NCBI GenBank assembly: GCA_947458305.1
Contig: CANGZO010000105.1
Coordinates: 1-7,892, forward strand
DNA length: 7,892 nucleotides
Source of the DNA: Comamonadaceae bacterium
Lineage (GTDB): Bacteria > Pseudomonadota > Gammaproteobacteria > Burkholderiales > Burkholderiaceae_C
Direction: 5' to 3'
Position 1 is the first letter of the stretch, and every line of letters begins with the position of its first letter. Of the stretch, positions 1 to 5,938 are shown one piece after another. The notes under the pieces are model-generated. The model made no database searches. It saw only the letters and a program-made list of their open reading frames with translations, and was not told the origin of the DNA. The position numbers were made by a program, and so were the translations under genes.

Positions 1-678
1 ATCTACGTGCCCCCAGCAGGTGCAGCCGCCGCCATCTGGGAAGCCGTTGAAGCCGACCTCGACTTGGCCATCTGTATCACCGAAGGCATTCCGGTCAAGG
101 ACATGCTGGAAGTGCGCAACAAGATGAAGGCCAAAGAAGCCGCTGGCGGTAAGCGCACGCTGCTGCTGGGCCCCAACTGCCCAGGCCTCATCACCCCTGA
201 CGAAATCAAGATCGGCATCATGCCCGGTCACATCCACCGCAAAGGCCGCATCGGCGTGGTGTCCCGTTCAGGCACTTTGACCTATGAAGCCGTGGCGATG
301 TTGACCGAAGTGGGTCTGGGCCAGTCCAGCGCTGTGGGTATCGGTGGCGACCCGATCAACGGTTTGAAGCACATCGACGTGATGAAGGCCTTCAACGACG
401 ATCCAGACACCGACGCCGTCATCATGATCGGCGAAATCGGCGGCCCGGACGAAGCCGAAGCCGCTCAGTGGTGCAAGGCCAACATGAAGAAGCCTGTTGT
501 GGGCTTCATCGCCGGTGTGACTGCCCCTCCCGGCAAGCGCATGGGCCACGCAGGTGCCTTGATCTCTGGCGGCGCCGACACGGCCGACGCCAAGCTGGCC
601 ATCATGGAAGAGTGCGGCTTCATCGTCACACGCAACCCCTCTGAACTGGGCAAGCTGCTCAAGGTACAACTGAAATAA
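1..678 (+). CDS. sucD: Succinyl-CoA synthetase (ADP-forming) alpha subunit, 5'-truncated by window edge
   Basis: TCA-cycle enzyme subunit. With SucC (beta) it interconverts succinyl-CoA and succinate, coupled to NDP phosphorylation in the cytoplasm. The frame is open from base 1 (IYVPPAG...), so the gene starts upstream; the GTG at 7 is an internal Val. The visible 225 residues correspond to about residue 71 to the end of E. coli SucD (289 aa). Visible signatures are ITEGIP (near residue 26), GPNCPG (about 57-62), SRSGTLTYEA (about 89-98), GIGGDP and GKRMGHAGA. The His at visible residue 183 (bases 547-549) is the phosphohistidine, equivalent to His246 of the E. coli protein. The N-terminal CoA-binding Rossmann part is mostly outside the window. 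It ends with TAA at 676-678 and is followed by hairpins and an intrinsic terminator. sucC is expected just upstream, but this cannot be seen here. Confidence 0.97.
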   Translation: MYVPPAGAAAAIWEAVEADLDLAICITEGIPVKDMLEVRNKMKAKEAAGGKRTLLLGPNCPGLITPDEIKIGIMPGHIHRKGRIGVVSRSGTLTYEAVAMLTEVGLGQSSAVGIGGDPINGLKHIDVMKAFNDDPDTDAVIMIGEIGGPDEAEAAQWCKANMKKPVVGFIAGVTAPPGKRMGHAGALISGGADTADAKLAIMEECGFIVTRNPSELGKLLKVQLK

Positions 679-681
679 AAA

Positions 682-734
682 CGTTTCTTTTCCATTGAAA
701 CGCCCTGCTGCTGGCAGGGATGTGGTTTGCCACA
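682..734 (+). other. Three back-to-back stem-loops downstream of sucD
   Basis: Directly after the sucD stop, three perfect inverted repeats follow each other almost without a gap. CGTTTC (682-687) pairs with GAAACG (697-702). CCCTGC (703-708) pairs with GCAGGG (714-719). TGTGG (721-725) pairs with CCACA (730-734). The terminator hairpin starts six bases later. The pairing is read directly from the sequence. The role is unknown: it could be a structured 3' end protecting the sucCD mRNA, an sRNA cut from that 3' UTR, or part of a leader for terC. Confidence 0.55.
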
Positions 735-739
735 ATATA

Positions 740-780
740 AAAGCCGGATTTTTTAAGGGAAAATCCGGCTTTATTTTTTT
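740..780 (+). terminator. Rho-independent terminator after sucD
   Basis: A perfect 13-bp stem (740-752 with 760-772, core AAAGCCGGATTTT) encloses a 7-base loop (TTAAGGG). It is followed by A and then seven T residues (774-780). This is a textbook intrinsic terminator. It most simply ends the sucCD transcript, but lying 43 bases before the terC start it could also act as an attenuator for read-through into terC. Confidence 0.9.
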
Positions 781-795
781 GTTTGGCATATAAGC

Positions 796-818
796 GCCCG
801 CTCAGGCGGGCAAAAGGA
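796..818 (+). promoter_or_regulatory. Hairpin next to the terC ribosome binding site
   Basis: GCCCGC (796-801) and GCGGGC (806-811) form a 6-bp all-GC stem with a TCAG loop. It ends two bases before the Shine-Dalgarno AAGGA (814-818), which lies 5 bases from the GTG start at 824. This strong RBS selects the GTG as start. A stable stem so close to the RBS could affect ribosome access, which is inference. A -10-like TATAAG (789-794) is present, but no convincing -35 accompanies it. Confidence 0.5.
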
Positions 819-823
819 CCACC

Positions 824-1531
824 GTGGAAGAATTTCTGACCGCTACGTTCTGGGTTGCTGTCGCCCAGATCATCATGATCGACATCCTGCTGGGCGGCGA
901 CAACGCCGTCGTGATCGCCTTGGCTTGCCGCCAATTGCCCGACCACCAGCGCAAACAAGGCATCCTGTGGGGCACGGCTGGCGCCATCATCTTGCGGGTC
1001 ATCCTGATCTTTTTTGCGCTGACGCTGCTCGCCATTCCCTTCCTCAAGTTTGTGGGTGCGCTGCTGCTCATTTGGATTGGCGTGAAACTGCTGACCCCCG
1101 ATGCCGACGACGACCACAGCAACATCCAGGGCAGCGACAAGCTGTGGGGCGCGGTCAAAACTGTGATCATTGCCGACTTGGTCATGAGCGTGGACAACGT
1201 GATCGCCATCGCAGGCGCCGCTCAAACCTCTGGCAACCCCGATCACCAAATGCCTTTGGTCATTTTTGGTTTGCTGGTCAGCATCCCGATCATTGTTTGG
1301 GGCAGCCAACTGGTGCTCAAGCTGATGGACCGCTTCCCCGCCATCATTGTGGCGGGCGGCATGTTGTTGGGCTGGATTGCGGGCACCATGATCCAAACCG
1401 ACCCGGGCTTGGTCGAGTACATCCCGCAAGACAAGGTTTGGGGCTACGGCCTGGGCGTAGCGGGTGCTTTGTTGGTTTTGGCTGCTGGCAAGATCATCAT
1501 GGCTCGCCGCCCAACCCAAGAAGCAGCCTGA
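824..1531 (+). CDS. TerC family integral membrane protein, YjbE-like
   Basis: A 235-aa hydrophobic protein with about seven predicted membrane segments (roughly residues 8-34, 46-70, 71-91, 109-133, 144-166, 170-192, 206-226). Two copies of the family signature are visible at equal spacing: D20-x5-D26-N27 followed by AVVIA, and D118-x5-D124-N125 followed by VIAIA. These intramembrane acidic residues are typical of the TerC fold and probably bind or conduct a cation. Family members (TerC, Alx, YkoY, YjbE) are tied to tellurite resistance and manganese export or metalation. A cytoplasmic- or periplasmic-side loop (93-100) is rich in Asp plus one His. The GTG start has a good AAGGA site. The family is often controlled by the yybP-ykoY manganese riboswitch, but I do not recognise that motif here. 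The substrate cannot be read from sequence. Confidence 0.9.
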   Translation: MEEFLTATFWVAVAQIIMIDILLGGDNAVVIALACRQLPDHQRKQGILWGTAGAIILRVILIFFALTLLAIPFLKFVGALLLIWIGVKLLTPDADDDHSNIQGSDKLWGAVKTVIIADLVMSVDNVIAIAGAAQTSGNPDHQMPLVIFGLLVSIPIIVWGSQLVLKLMDRFPAIIVAGGMLLGWIAGTMIQTDPGLVEYIPQDKVWGYGLGVAGALLVLAAGKIIMARRPTQEAA

Positions 1532-1591
1532 CCCCCATGGGGCGCTGGCCAACCTGTTCTGCATGACCGTTTGGGGCTGCAAGGGCCCACC

Positions 1592-1621
1592 TTGACCTCT
1601 GGAAATTGGGTGTTGTATGGA
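1592..1621 (+). promoter_or_regulatory. Weak candidate sigma-70 promoter for pilA
   Basis: TTGACC (1592-1597) matches five of six -35 consensus bases. TATGGA (1616-1621) lies 18 bases downstream and is a poor -10. The -10 falls inside the hairpin at 1607-1637, so if this promoter is used the hairpin would not be transcribed whole. No good sigma-54 site was found either. The call is tentative. Confidence 0.25.
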
Positions 1622-1637
1622 TTACCATCGACACCCA
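1607..1637 (+). promoter_or_regulatory. Bulged stem-loop in the terC-pilA gap
   Basis: Bases 1607-1615 pair with 1629-1637 (core TGGGTGT / ACACCCA plus one G-C and one G-U pair). After a single bulged T at 1616, ATGG (1617-1620) pairs with CCAT (1625-1628) around an ATTA loop. That gives about 13 pairs in 31 bases, ending 7 bases before the pilA Shine-Dalgarno. Downstream is only weakly T-rich (TTCTTC). It could be a stabilising 5' UTR hairpin for an abundant pilin mRNA, a weak terC terminator, or an operator. Confidence 0.5.
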
Positions 1638-1657
1638 TTCTTCAGGGAGCAAATGCC

Positions 1658-2140
1658 ATGCAAAAAAGGCAACAAGGTCTGACATTGATTGAGCTGATGA
1701 TCGTCATTGCGATCATCGGAATTTTGGGCGCCTTGGCGCTCCCGGCTTACCAGGACTACAGCATCCGGGCCAAGGTTTCTGAGATGCTTTTGGCCGCCAG
1801 CGGCTGCAAAACCGCCGTCAACGAAGCCATCGTTTCAGCCTCAGAGGCAGATGTGTCGGCCGCTTTACCCAAAGCTTGCGACCCCCAAGTGAGCAAATAC
1901 GTCAGCAGCATCGCTGCGGATGCCAATGGCGTGATCACCGTGGTGGGCAACCACCAAGCTTTGCGTGGCAACACCAGCCCCACAGCCAACAGTCTGTCCC
2001 TGACTCCGCTTCAAACGGGCACCACCGCCATCAACGGCAGCACCGATGGCGGAAAGCCTGTTGCCGCGTGGCGCTGCGGACCTGCCGCCAACAACGGACT
2101 GCCTGCCAAGTACCTGCCCGCCTCGTGCAAAGCGCAGTGA
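1658..2140 (+). CDS. pilA: Type IV major pilin, PilA-like prepilin
   Basis: A 160-aa class IVa prepilin. The start is ATG 1658, with a GGGAG site (1645-1649) 8 bases upstream; it gives a proper seven-residue leader MQKRQQG. Cleavage by PilD after Gly7 would expose Leu at +1 and Glu at +5 (LTLIE), followed by the hydrophobic N-terminal helix (to about residue 28) and the typical ALPAYQDYSIRAKVSE stretch. Four cysteines are seen: Cys50, Cys74, Cys140 and Cys157. Cys140-Cys157 fits the C-terminal disulfide-bonded D-region, and Cys50-Cys74 may be a second pair (inference). The mature protein would be assembled into a pilus used in twitching, adhesion or DNA uptake. Leu instead of the usual Phe or Met at +1 is a small oddity. 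No other pil genes are in the window, so the major-pilin role rests on sequence alone; a minor or alternative pilin is possible. Confidence 0.88.
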   Translation: MQKRQQGLTLIELMIVIAIIGILGALALPAYQDYSIRAKVSEMLLAASGCKTAVNEAIVSASEADVSAALPKACDPQVSKYVSSIAADANGVITVVGNHQALRGNTSPTANSLSLTPLQTGTTAINGSTDGGKPVAAWRCGPAANNGLPAKYLPASCKAQ

Positions 2141-2201
2141 TGGCGATGCGGCCTATGCTTGCATGGGAACCCCCGTATTAAAGAGGTCTTTTGCGCTATC
2201 A

Positions 2202-2215
2202 AAGCCTTGAGGCTT
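2202..2215 (+). promoter_or_regulatory. Small hairpin overlapping the regulator's likely RBS
   Basis: AAGCC (2202-2206) pairs with GGCTT (2211-2215) around TTGA. The only Shine-Dalgarno-like sequence before ATG 2225 is GAGG (2209-2212), which spans the loop and right arm and is 12 bases from the start. The hairpin could mask it or shift translation. The stem is only 5 bp and may be chance. Confidence 0.3.
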
Positions 2216-2224
2216 AATTCCGGT

Positions 2225-2857
2225 ATGAATCAACGACTTGGCCACATCTTTTTGGTCGACGACAACCACGACATCCGGTTTTACCTCAGCGACCTGCTGA
2301 CCATGCTGGGTTACACGGTGGATGCGTTTGACAACGCGCAAGCATTTTTGGACAACGCCCTGGACATTTCGCCAGCGGTGGTGCTTTTGGACATGAAAAT
2401 GCCCGGCCTCAATGGCCTGGATTTGCAAGCTCGCCTGGTGGCGCTGAACAGGAAAACCCCTGTGGTCTTCATCAGCGGTGAATGCGACAAGGATCAGATC
2501 ATTGAGGCCTTCCGGTTTGGGGCTGTCGACTTCTTGCTCAAGCCCTTCAACCGCGAAAAATTGTGCGCCACCCTCGACAAGGCCTTGGCGCTGGATCGGC
2601 AAAGAAATGCTGAATTCGCCAACATCCGAGCGATACGGCGCTGCTACGACACGCTGTCCAAGCGAGAAAAGGAAATTTTCATGCTGATTGCCCAAGGCAA
2701 AACCAACATGGACATTGCCCAGATCACAGGCACACAGCCCAACACGGCCAAAAAACACCGTGCCACCATCTACCAAAAATTCCAAGTCAACAGCACGGCC
2801 GAAGTGATGAGCATGTGCCGCCAAATTGATTTGAACCAACTTCTGGCCAACGACTGA
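2225..2857 (+). CDS. Two-component response regulator, FixJ/NarL type (REC + LuxR HTH)
   Basis: A 210-aa cytoplasmic transcription factor. The receiver domain (about residues 6-120) has the acidic pair Asp12-Asp13, the phospho-acceptor Asp56 in VVLLDMKMPG, the switch residue Ser84 (VFISG) and the conserved Lys106 (LLKPF). The DNA-binding LuxR/FixJ domain (about 142-200) begins TLSKREKEIF and contains the helix-turn-helix around NMDIAQITGTQPNTAKKHR. All residues needed for phosphorylation are present. ATG 2225 is chosen because the receiver fold starts right after it; the frame stays open upstream to a TTG at 2159, but that stretch lacks homology-like features. It lies 84 bases after pilA on the same strand with no clear terminator between, so co-transcription is possible. 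No histidine kinase is in the window, so its signal and targets are unknown. Overall similarity is to the FixJ/TodT branch. Confidence 0.92.
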   Translation: MNQRLGHIFLVDDNHDIRFYLSDLLTMLGYTVDAFDNAQAFLDNALDISPAVVLLDMKMPGLNGLDLQARLVALNRKTPVVFISGECDKDQIIEAFRFGAVDFLLKPFNREKLCATLDKALALDRQRNAEFANIRAIRRCYDTLSKREKEIFMLIAQGKTNMDIAQITGTQPNTAKKHRATIYQKFQVNSTAEVMSMCRQIDLNQLLAND

Positions 2858-2953
2858 GCTGCCAAAGAGCGCAAGCCGATGCCCTTGGCCAAAGGGTTGA
2901 CCGCAGCGACCGCAATGCGGCAGTGCTGGCCTGTGTCGGTCGAAGGCCTGGTT
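2858..2953. other. Short convergent intergenic gap
   Basis: This is the 96-base gap between the response regulator (+) and the ammonia-lyase (-). It holds two small inverted repeats, CCCTT/AAGGG (2882-2886 with 2892-2896) and CCGCA/TGCGG (2901-2905 with 2916-2920). Neither is followed by a T-run on either strand, so I do not call an intrinsic terminator. No gene is seen. Confidence 0.5.
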
Positions 2954-3928
2954 TCAGCCTTGGCTGAGCAGCTGCGCAAAGCGGCCCAAATCCACATTGC
3001 CGCCGCTCACGATGATGCCCACGCGCTGGCCTTGAAGCTGCTCGCTGGCCTGAATGGCCGCTGCCAGTGACAAACAACCCGTGGGCTCGACCACCATCTT
3101 CATGCGCTCGGCATAAAAACGCATCGCTTCAATCAACTGCGCATCGGTCACGGTGTGCACCGCGTCCACCAGGCGGCGGATGATCTCGAAGGTGATTTCG
3201 CCGACCATGGGCGTTTGCGCGCCGTCTGCAATCGTCACCGGGGTGGCAATGCGCACCCGCTGGCCTTGTTGCAAGGACTGCTGCACATCGTTGCCCGCTT
3301 CGGGCTCCACGCCGTAAATTTTGCAGGCCGGGGACAGGGCCTTGGCCGACAGGGCGCTGCCGCTGAGCAGTCCGCCGCCGCCCAGACACACGAACAAGGC
3401 GTCGAGCTCGCCCACTTCCTGAAACAACTCCAGCGCCGCCGTGCCCTGGCCACTCAGCACATCCGGGTGGTCAAAAGGCGGAATAAAGCGCATGCCGCGC
3501 TCGGCGGCCAGGCCTTTTGCTATGGCCAGTGCATCGTCCTTGTAGCGGTCGTAGCCCACCACCTGGGCGCCATAGCCGCGTGTGGCGGCCAACTTGGCAG
3601 GCGACGCATCGTGCGGCATGACGATGGTGGCCGGGATGTCCAGAATCTGCGCCGACAAGGCCACAGCCTGGGCGTGGTTGCCCGATGAGTAAGCCACCAC
3701 GCCAGCCCGGCGCTCGACAGGTGTCAGCCGCGACAGGGCATTGAAGCCGCCGCGGAACTTGAAAGCCCCCATGCGCTGGAAGTTTTCGCACTTGATGAAG
3801 GCCTGGGCGCCCAGCTGCGCATTGAGCGTGCGCGACTGCAGCACGGGGGTGCGGTGAGCATGCCCTTGCAGGCGCGCGGCGGCGGCCAGGACATCTTCAA
3901 AAGTGGGTAAGGCGCTGGCATCGTGCAT
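2954..3928 (-). CDS. PLP-dependent threonine dehydratase / threo-3-hydroxyaspartate ammonia-lyase-like enzyme
   Basis: A 324-aa fold-type II PLP enzyme, cytoplasmic, expected to remove water and then ammonia from a beta-hydroxy amino acid (threonine or serine to 2-oxoacid, or 3-hydroxyaspartate to oxaloacetate). Visible features are the Schiff-base Lys57 in GAFKFRGG, the SSGNHAQ loop (81-87), the phosphate-binding GGGG loop (183-186), and EPEAGND (208-214). In the last motif Glu208, Gly212 and Asp214 line up with the divalent-metal site of serine racemase. SGGN (308-311) holds the Ser facing the PLP nitrogen. There is no C-terminal ACT regulatory domain, so it resembles short catabolic or racemase-like enzymes rather than biosynthetic IlvA. 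The start is ATG at 3928, backed by AAGGGA six bases upstream on the minus strand; the longer open frame to 4000 has no support. Exact substrate is uncertain. It is divergent from the acyl-CoA synthetase gene. Confidence 0.88.
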   Translation of the reverse strand: MHDASALPTFEDVLAAAARLQGHAHRTPVLQSRTLNAQLGAQAFIKCENFQRMGAFKFRGGFNALSRLTPVERRAGVVAYSSGNHAQAVALSAQILDIPATIVMPHDASPAKLAATRGYGAQVVGYDRYKDDALAIAKGLAAERGMRFIPPFDHPDVLSGQGTAALELFQEVGELDALFVCLGGGGLLSGSALSAKALSPACKIYGVEPEAGNDVQQSLQQGQRVRIATPVTIADGAQTPMVGEITFEIIRRLVDAVHTVTDAQLIEAMRFYAERMKMVVEPTGCLSLAAAIQASEQLQGQRVGIIVSGGNVDLGRFAQLLSQG

Positions 3929-4042
3929 GCGTGATCCCTTAAAGCTTACAAAGTGGACATCTTGACATGACTGGCGTTTTAAAGAGCACGGGAATGCCAC
4001 TTGCGAGACAAAGCCAGCCGCAGGCGCTGGCTACCATCGGTC
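3929..4042. promoter_or_regulatory. Divergent promoter region between ammonia-lyase and acyl-CoA synthetase
   Basis: These 114 bases separate two divergent starts, so both promoters should lie here. On the plus strand there is a perfect -35 hexamer TTGACA (3962-3967), but no good -10 at 16-18 bases. On the minus strand the AAGGGA site of the ammonia-lyase is visible near 3935-3940. An inverted repeat lies at 4012-4032. I cannot place either transcription start with confidence. Confidence 0.45.
4012..4032 (+). repeat. 7-bp inverted repeat just upstream of the acyl-CoA synthetase start
   Basis: AGCCAGC (4012-4018) and GCTGGCT (4026-4032) are perfect complements separated by 7 bases and end 10 bases before ATG 4043. 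It could be an operator for a dimeric regulator or a 5' UTR hairpin. If translation instead starts at TTG 4001, the repeat lies inside the coding region. Confidence 0.45.
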
Positions 4043-5938
4043 ATGCACCTGACTGTTTCATCTCCCGTTCAAAGCCTGTCCGATATCCACCGCATCGAGA
4101 CCACGCCCTTGGCAAATGCGATGCCTTGGACCAGCACCTATGACCTGATCCGTGCCAGCGCCCAGGCTCATGCAGAGCAGCCTGCACTGACCTTTTTGCA
4201 CACGGGCCAACCCGGTGGCGCATCCACCTCTTGGACCTACCGCAGCTTGCTGCAAGGCATTCACCAAACCGCCAATTTGCTGCACCAGTTGGGTGTGGGC
4301 CCCCAGGATGCCGTGGCCGTTCTTTTGCCCGGTGGCCTGGCCTACCACCTGGCGCTTTGGGGTGGCGAGGCGGCGGGCATTGTGCAGCCGCTGAACCCTT
4401 TGCTCAGTGACGAAAAACTCCTGTCGCTGCTGCGGGCCAGCCAAGCCAAAGTGCTGATCGCGCATGGCGCCGAAGACGACAGCCAGTTGCGGGCCAAAGC
4501 TTTGCGCTTGCAAACCCAATTGCCCAGTTTGAAGACGGTGTTGCTGGTCAACCCCGACGGAGGTCCACTTCAAGCAGGCGGCGCGTTGCCTGCAGGTGCC
4601 CAAGACTTACACGCCTTGCGAGCCACGCAAGAGGCCGAGTACCTGGTCAGCCAGCGGGTTTTTCAGCCGACGGACATTGCGGCTTACTTTCACACGGGTG
4701 GCACCACCGGGGCACCCAAACTGGCCAGGCACAGCCATGGCGCGCAGGTCTTCACCGCTTGGGCCAACGCCACGATGCAGGGCTTTCAGGCCAGCGATGT
4801 GACGATCAACGGTTACCCGCTGTTTCATGTGGCCGGCGTGTTGCCCGGGGCCTTGTGTTCGCTGGCCGTCGGCATGCATGTGGTCATTCCCACCGAGGCC
4901 TTGTTTCGCAATCGCGAGGTGGTGCACAACTATTGGCAACTGGTGGCGCAGCACCGCTGCACGCTGATGTCGGGGGTGCCCACGGTGCTGGCTGCCCTTG
5001 CGGGCGTGCCGCTGCAGGGGGCCGACATCTCCACCCTGCGTGCTGTGCGCACCGGCGCGGCACCGCTGCCGCCCGAGCTGGCGCAGCGCTTTGAACAAGC
5101 CTTCGGTTTGCACATCAACGAAAGTCTGGGCATGACCGAAACCGCTGGCCTGAGCACTGTGGCCCCACCGGGACTGACTGCTCCGGCGGGTTGCGTGGGT
5201 TGGCCTTTGCCACATGCGCGGGTGCGCATCGTGGCGCTGAACAGCGATGACCAGGCCACAACGCACACCCTGCCTGCAGGCGAAAAAGGCATGGTGCTTT
5301 ACCAAGGTCCCAATCTGTTCTCTGGCTATCTGGATGCCGCAGAGACAGCGCGCAGTTTCACACCAGACGGTTGGCTCATCACGGGCGATGTGGGCTTTTT
5401 GGACGCGCAAGGCCGCTTGCACCTGTCGGGCCGGGCCAAGGACCTGATCATCCGCAGTGGTCACAACATTGACCCCAAAGTGATCGAAGACGCCTTGGGT
5501 GCGCATCCGGCGGTGGCTTTGTGTGCGGCAGTCGGTGCGCCAGACGCCTACGCGGGCGAATTGCCTGTGGCCTTTGCCACCCTCAAACCCGGCAGCCATG
5601 TGACCGAAGCCGAGTTGCTCACGTTCACGGCCGAGCGTGTGGACGAAGGCCCCGCCAAACCCAAATCGATCACGGTGCTGAGCGCCATGCCGGTGACCAA
5701 CGTGGGCAAAATTTACAAGCCCGAACTGCGCACCCTGGCCACAGCGGCGGTGGTGCAAAGGTTAATCCACAACACCTCAGCGCCCTTGCAGCTCGAACCC
5801 GCGCAATGGCCGCAGGTGCAAGCGGCAGGCGATGCACCGGTGGTGGTGGACGCCCGCGCCACACCTGTCGCTGCTTGGGAGGCCCTCAAGCCCCTGCTGG
5901 ACGCTTTGCCCGTGAAGCTGGTGCTGCACGCACCCTGA
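4043..5938 (+). CDS. AMP-forming acyl-CoA synthetase (ANL superfamily)
   Basis: A 631-aa acyl-activating enzyme. ATP plus a carboxylic acid gives acyl-AMP, then acyl-CoA, probably feeding fatty-acid or aromatic-acid catabolism. ANL motifs appear in order (numbered from ATG 4043): the ATP loop HTGGTTGAPK (217-226), ESLGMTET (360-367), the ribose-binding Asp449 in TGDVG, the hinge GRAKDLIIRSGHNI (463-476), and the adenylation Lys556 in NVGKIYKPEL (bases 5708-5710). About 75 residues follow that Lys, longer than in many family members. All key residues are present, so the enzyme should be active; substrate chain length cannot be read. ATG 4043 is favoured because the family-like SLSDIHRIE segment starts just after it, but its RBS is poor. 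The in-frame TTG 4001, with GGGAA six bases upstream, is an alternative that adds 14 basic residues. It ends in a palindrome shared with topB. Confidence 0.9.
   Translation: MHLTVSSPVQSLSDIHRIETTPLANAMPWTSTYDLIRASAQAHAEQPALTFLHTGQPGGASTSWTYRSLLQGIHQTANLLHQLGVGPQDAVAVLLPGGLAYHLALWGGEAAGIVQPLNPLLSDEKLLSLLRASQAKVLIAHGAEDDSQLRAKALRLQTQLPSLKTVLLVNPDGGPLQAGGALPAGAQDLHALRATQEAEYLVSQRVFQPTDIAAYFHTGGTTGAPKLARHSHGAQVFTAWANATMQGFQASDVTINGYPLFHVAGVLPGALCSLAVGMHVVIPTEALFRNREVVHNYWQLVAQHRCTLMSGVPTVLAALAGVPLQGADISTLRAVRTGAAPLPPELAQRFEQAFGLHINESLGMTETAGLSTVAPPGLTAPAGCVGWPLPHARVRIVALNSDDQATTHTLPAGEKGMVLYQGPNLFSGYLDAAETARSFTPDGWLITGDVGFLDAQGRLHLSGRAKDLIIRSGHNIDPKVIEDALGAHPAVALCAAVGAPDAYAGELPVAFATLKPGSHVTEAELLTFTAERVDEGPAKPKSITVLSAMPVTNVGKIYKPELRTLATAAVVQRLIHNTSAPLQLEPAQWPQVQAAGDAPVVVDARATPVAAWEALKPLLDALPVKLVLHAP

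Noticed and set aside
679..823. yybP-ykoY manganese riboswitch upstream of terC
   Set aside because: I looked because the protein family is often under this control, but the conserved junction sequences of that riboswitch are not recognisable. A covariance-model scan would decide.
1533..1542. CCCCATGGGG palindrome after the terC stop
   Set aside because: Ten-base palindrome with no loop and no T-run; not a terminator and easily chance.
659..1582. Long minus-strand open frame opposite sucD's end and terC, and similar frames opposite the other genes
   Set aside because: Composition-driven shadows of real genes: low-complexity His/Gln/Asp/Arg-rich translations, no domains, no RBS.
1546..1590. 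Sigma-54 promoter for pilA
   Set aside because: TGGCC at 1546 has its GC two bases out of register. A GG-N10-GC match at 1573-1586 lacks the TT of the -12 element and most of the -24 consensus.
2159..2224. Upstream TTG start for the response regulator
   Set aside because: It would add 22 residues before the receiver fold with no family support; ATG 2225 places the first beta-strand normally.
2882..2920. Terminator between the response regulator and the ammonia-lyase
   Set aside because: Two 5-bp stems only, with no U-tract on either strand; too weak to call.
3994..4143. 49-codon upstream open frame (ATG 3994, AAAGAG seven bases upstream) overlapping the start of the acyl-CoA synthetase
   Set aside because: It runs out of frame into the gene, the peptide has no recognisable features, and in this GC-rich DNA long spurious frames are common. 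Kept only as a note because its RBS is fair.
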